From Tubiluchus corallicola (taxonomy: Eukaryota > Priapulida > Priapulimorpha > Priapulimorphida > Tubiluchidae), in contig JAQGDQ010001305.1 in the NCBI GenBank assembly GCA_030141605.1, positions 1 to 48,346 on the forward strand: a stretch of DNA of 48,346 nucleotides. Direction: 5' to 3'. The notes under the pieces were generated by a model. The model made no database searches. It saw only the letters and a list, made by a program, of their open reading frames with translations, and had not been told where the DNA came from. Position 1 is the stretch's first letter, and the number at the start of each line of letters is the position of its first letter. Both the position numbers and the translations under genes were made by a program. Shown here one piece after another: positions 47,001-48,346 of this stretch.

Positions 47001-47998
47001 GACGAAAAAGGGATGCCTGAAGTAGGTTTGAGAAAAATCGCTTTAAAAGATTATATTTTTTACAGCAAGTTTATGTTTGTTTTTATTTTAAATTTCTCGC
47101 AATACTGTTCCGAAGTTGTCATTACATGTGGCATCACCTACGCAGACGTAAATCAAGAGAAGAAAAGGAAATGTTAAATTAAGTCCCAAAAAGCTTTCTG
47201 TGTAAATGTATTTTACTTAGCATTTCGTTTGCCTGCTGGAAAGCCTTATATAACTAGAAATGGTAATTCAAAAGGTTTGTGCTAATTGGTAAAATGTCGC
47301 TGACTCAGCCTCCAGGGTGTGCCACTCGCTAACCAAAAAATGTATTTTTAATCTTATTGACAAGATACAGTAATTTTAAATTTTACTTAGTGATATGTGC
47401 GCTACAAATGCTCTGATTTTTTTTTCAAACTTTACTCAATGTTATCTAAACTTGTTTCAAATGACTTATCATCAGAATGGCTGCGCTTAACGGTCATTGC
47501 AGGAGTTTAAATTTACACGTTTTATTCAGCGTTACTGCCGACGCAAGCCCTGTATGCAAAAAAGCAGTATGTAAGTGATATAAAATTTCCAGACGAATTT
47601 TTTAAATTTTATGTAAGTGGAGGGTTTTCTTGCGCTTTAGCATTATCTTAGAAACGTCACTTGGAAAAGAAATAGCAACGCCATTATTTTGTCGATTGCT
47701 TGCAAAGTTGAAATTACTGTAGCTAATAGTTCTTGCCACTTTGAGAGTATTTCAACCATTTGTAAGTCTAACCTATCACTTAGTCGACACGGTTACGGGA
47801 CCACACCCTTCAAACCAAATTGTTTAATTACGACAGGTATCCTGCAAGAGAATGGCGCCTGGTCAGTACATTCACCGCAAACGACGAACGAGGCGTTCAG
47901 ACCTTCCAGCTGGACGAGCAATCTTACGCCAAGTACATCAAAGTAGAGATGCTGTCGCACTTTGGCAGTGAGCACTATTGTCCCCTGAGTATTCTTAG
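34891..47998 (+). CDS. SUCO: SUCO/SLP1-type SUN-domain protein, 3' end outside window
   Basis: The plus-strand exons are 34891-34975, 36849-36931, 38469-38518, 43343-43813, 45653-45815, 46876-46983 and 47837-47998, and all phases match. The last four are secure. 43343-43813 is an acidic Ser/Thr/Glu-rich luminal segment ending [13 protein letters not shown], like the DIPTFDEWK motif of SUCO. The next three encode the SUN domain: [78 protein letters not shown] and [20 protein letters not shown], close to vertebrate SUCO. The first three ([46 protein letters not shown]) are added because splice sites and phases fit, without recognised homology. SUCO/SLP1 proteins are ER or nuclear-envelope membrane proteins; vertebrate SUCO supports collagen secretion in bone. 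Coiled coil, transmembrane segment and C-terminus lie beyond 48346. Confidence 0.88.
35134..35491. mobile_element. TA-flanked pogo/Tigger-like MITE
   Basis: The ends CAGTGTTCCCTCACTTATTG and CGAAGTAGCGAGGGAACACTG are inverted and sit between TA dinucleotides (35132-35133 and 35492-35493). The CAGTG-TCCCTC-type end with TA target is typical of Tc1/mariner-pogo derivatives. There is no ORF. It lies in the first mapped SUCO intron. Confidence 0.88.
35790..36533. repeat. 44-bp minisatellite, about 17 copies
   Basis: The unit is gaaaccggtttgaagccagg catgtgcgcgagtccaagct gcca. Variants (ccggtttg, cctatttg, cctgtttg; gagtcc, gaatcc, gtatcc) alternate, and a block of about 132 bp with the order gaatcc-gtatcc-gagtcc occurs twice. 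Because 44 is not a multiple of 3, all three minus frames stay open and produce repeat ORFs up to 216 codons; these are artefacts. Confidence 0.96.
37056..37533. mobile_element. TA-flanked MITE (Tc1/pogo-like)
   Basis: The ends CAGTCAACCTCGGATATTAG and, inverted, ccttatagccgagggggac sit at TA. Inside, cccttata motifs recur in both orientations, extending the inverted ends (ggaccgg near both ends). No transposase frame. Confidence 0.83.
37927..38357. repeat. (TTG/GTG/CTG)n trinucleotide tract
   Basis: About 430 bp of ttg, gtg and ctg triplets follow an ataaattattac tail that may be the 3' end of a retrotransposon (from about 37790). Poly-Cys/Trp, poly-Leu/Val and poly-Asn/Thr frames are artefacts. 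It lies between SUCO exons 36849-36931 and 38469-38518. Confidence 0.96.
38599..39081. mobile_element. hAT-like MITE, copy 2
   Basis: This copy is nearly identical across its length to 29020-29503 (CAGGGGTGTGCAAATTGCGA to AACTTGCACACTTCTG). Small differences and a mutated right end show it is the older or more decayed copy. It begins about 80 bp after a SUCO exon. Confidence 0.82.
39098..39342 (-). mobile_element. MITE family A, 5' half, reversed
   Basis: The sequence is the reverse complement of the 5' half of 20413-21093 (tttcaaactttacacaatg, cctaacggtcatcgcgggag, gtgaagggttttttgtgct). It directly abuts the TTAA of the next element. Confidence 0.7.
39347..39946. mobile_element. TTAA-flanked MITE related to family B
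   Basis: After TTAA (39343-39346) the left end reads aggaagactggatgattttt. The interior (taatcaacggtgggcgaacc, catgtaacagcgaagaacta) matches, inverted, the right half of 33683-34686, and parts recur at 44160-44640. The right end is degenerate (gggtccggttttg). Confidence 0.6.
40053..43316. repeat. 32-bp satellite array, about 100 copies
   Basis: The unit is atctatttgctgtttagtac-ttcatacttcat. Variants with an extra 8-bp tacttcat or with tgtctctttgctg mark larger units. A cluster containing cacacttcacatc followed by catgtctctttg recurs about every 220 bp near the left end, and a pair of marker variants 95 bp apart (catatatatctc and acttatatc) recurs about 1.49 kb later. The array ends about 27 bp before the splice acceptor of the SUCO exon at 43343. 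Confidence 0.98.
44160..44900. mobile_element. Fragments of the 39347-type element
   Basis: Two tandem, partly overlapping copies of the block gtctaactagcgaatggcg to ggtaataattctttcacata (44165-44290 and 44490-44600) match 39765-39870. A third partial match (gattgttttggcctacagtt) lies at about 44868. No clear ends are visible. It lies in the intron after the SUCO FDEWK exon. Confidence 0.55.
45085..45600 (-). mobile_element. 5'-truncated non-LTR retrotransposon, ORF2 C-terminus
   Basis: On the minus strand a frame reads [20 protein letters not shown] then [20 protein letters not shown] and stops at TAA (45416-45414). The W-N-A-[FY]-R-[RK]-[IL]-F......SV.........[GC]T.P....I..R.L.[FY] pattern is the C-terminal end of reverse transcriptases of the CR1/L2/Jockey type. 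The 3' UTR follows and ends cgaaataaactcat with an (AAT)n tail at 45085-45107. It is antisense to SUCO and ends before the acceptor at 45651. Confidence 0.75.
45975..46806. repeat. 44-bp minisatellite between SUN exons, about 19 copies
   Basis: The unit is catcgcagcatgttgcagat cgttatcattgttcatttgc caaa. As with the 35.8-kb array, 44 is not a multiple of 3, so all three plus frames are open (up to 311 codons); they are artefacts. It fills most of the intron between exons 45653-45815 and 46876-46983. Confidence 0.97.
46999..47637 (-). mobile_element. MITE family A, full-length reverse copy
   Basis: The element begins after TTAA (46995-46998) with aggacgaaaaagggatgcct and ends gtggagggttttcttgcgct; the right TTAA has decayed to ttag. 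It is the reverse complement of 20413-21093 over its length. It starts 15 bp after the end of SUCO exon 46876-46983. Confidence 0.75.
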
Positions 47999-48115
47999 GT
48001 AAGCAGTATGTTGTAGCAGCGCGGTATCATTTCTGGTGCTAAGTTCGTCTAAAATGCACTTTATTTAATTATTTATTAAGTTATTTAATTTATAAATCTC
48101 TTTTCTTTAATAATA

Positions 48116-48346
48116 CAGTAAGTTCTCGCTTAGCGACGCCCCGTTTAGGGACGTTTCGTTTTAACAACGCTGAAAATTTCTGGTGCTAAGTTCATCTAAA
48201 ATGCACTGTATTGTGTAGCACTTAAATTTTCATTAAAATTCAATAAAGTTTTTACAACTTAAAATCCTTCTCTCATTACAAATATTCAATTTATTTTATT
48301 ATAATCTTACTGTAAAACTTGCTTCTTTTGATTTTTTATCACTATG
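48116..48346. other. Right edge; possible start of a TA-flanked MITE
   Basis: After TA, cagtaagttctcgcttagcg-acgccccgtttaggg resembles the ends of pogo-like MITEs. A second copy of tttctggtgctaagttc-tctaaaatgcact occurs at 48031 and 48178. The other end is not visible in the window. It would lie in the SUCO intron after exon 47837-47998. Confidence 0.35.

Overview
This is nuclear DNA from a metazoan, most likely a marine invertebrate, but I cannot name the species. The evidence is GT-AG introns with pyrimidine-rich acceptors, short GC-richer exons in AT-rich DNA, an AATAAA signal, homologues of three animal genes (FAM210A, SURF6, SUCO), and a dense load of minisatellites, MITEs, hAT relics and a non-LTR retrotransposon end. 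No prokaryotic operon, plasmid, phage or CRISPR locus is present. Most long open frames here are artefacts of tandem repeats; the real genes are split into short exons.

Layout. 1-5.1 kb: two minisatellites (50-bp and 41-bp units), a 3-copy 47-bp repeat and otherwise quiet AT-rich DNA. 5.1-11.2 kb, minus strand: a five-coding-exon gene whose phases join into one 278-residue protein with two tandem MyT1-like C2HC zinc fingers and an acidic, arginine-rich tail. Small 5' UTR exons follow up to 11.6 kb, and a TATA promoter with first exon at 14.6 kb is a possible start of the transcript. 11.6-18.9 kb: minisatellites, an internally deleted hAT element that keeps the transposase C-terminus, a roughly 300-bp CT tract, a tRNA-like fragment and a 189-bp repeat. 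19.0-19.3 kb, minus: the last exon of a FAM210A-like gene; its upstream exons were not found.

19.6-24.8 kb: several MITE families, including a hAT MITE with a perfect 8-bp target duplication. 24.8-30.6 kb, plus: SURF6 in three coding exons (399 residues from the preferred start). Its first intron holds a TTAA-flanked MITE, a 5S rRNA-derived sequence bracketed by inverted repeats and a seven-copy 137-bp satellite with a palindrome; its second intron holds a hAT MITE. 30.7-34.8 kb: a 75-bp minisatellite and two MITEs.

33.2 kb to the window end, plus: a SUCO/SLP1-type SUN-domain gene that runs off the right edge. The four SUN-region exons at 43.3-48.0 kb are secure. Three small upstream exons at 34.9, 36.8 and 38.5 kb join in phase and probably encode its N-terminus; a signal-peptide-like ORF at 33.26 kb is a weak candidate first exon. 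Its introns carry a 17-copy 44-bp array, two TA-flanked MITEs, a (TTG)n-like tract, a roughly 100-copy 32-bp array ending just before a splice acceptor, a non-LTR ORF2 end, another 44-bp array between SUN exons, and a MITE 15 bp after a splice donor.

The genes show no functional linkage: SURF6 is a nucleolar ribosome-biogenesis factor, FAM210A is mitochondrial, and SUCO acts in the ER or nuclear envelope. The most novel item is the tandem C2HC zinc-finger gene.
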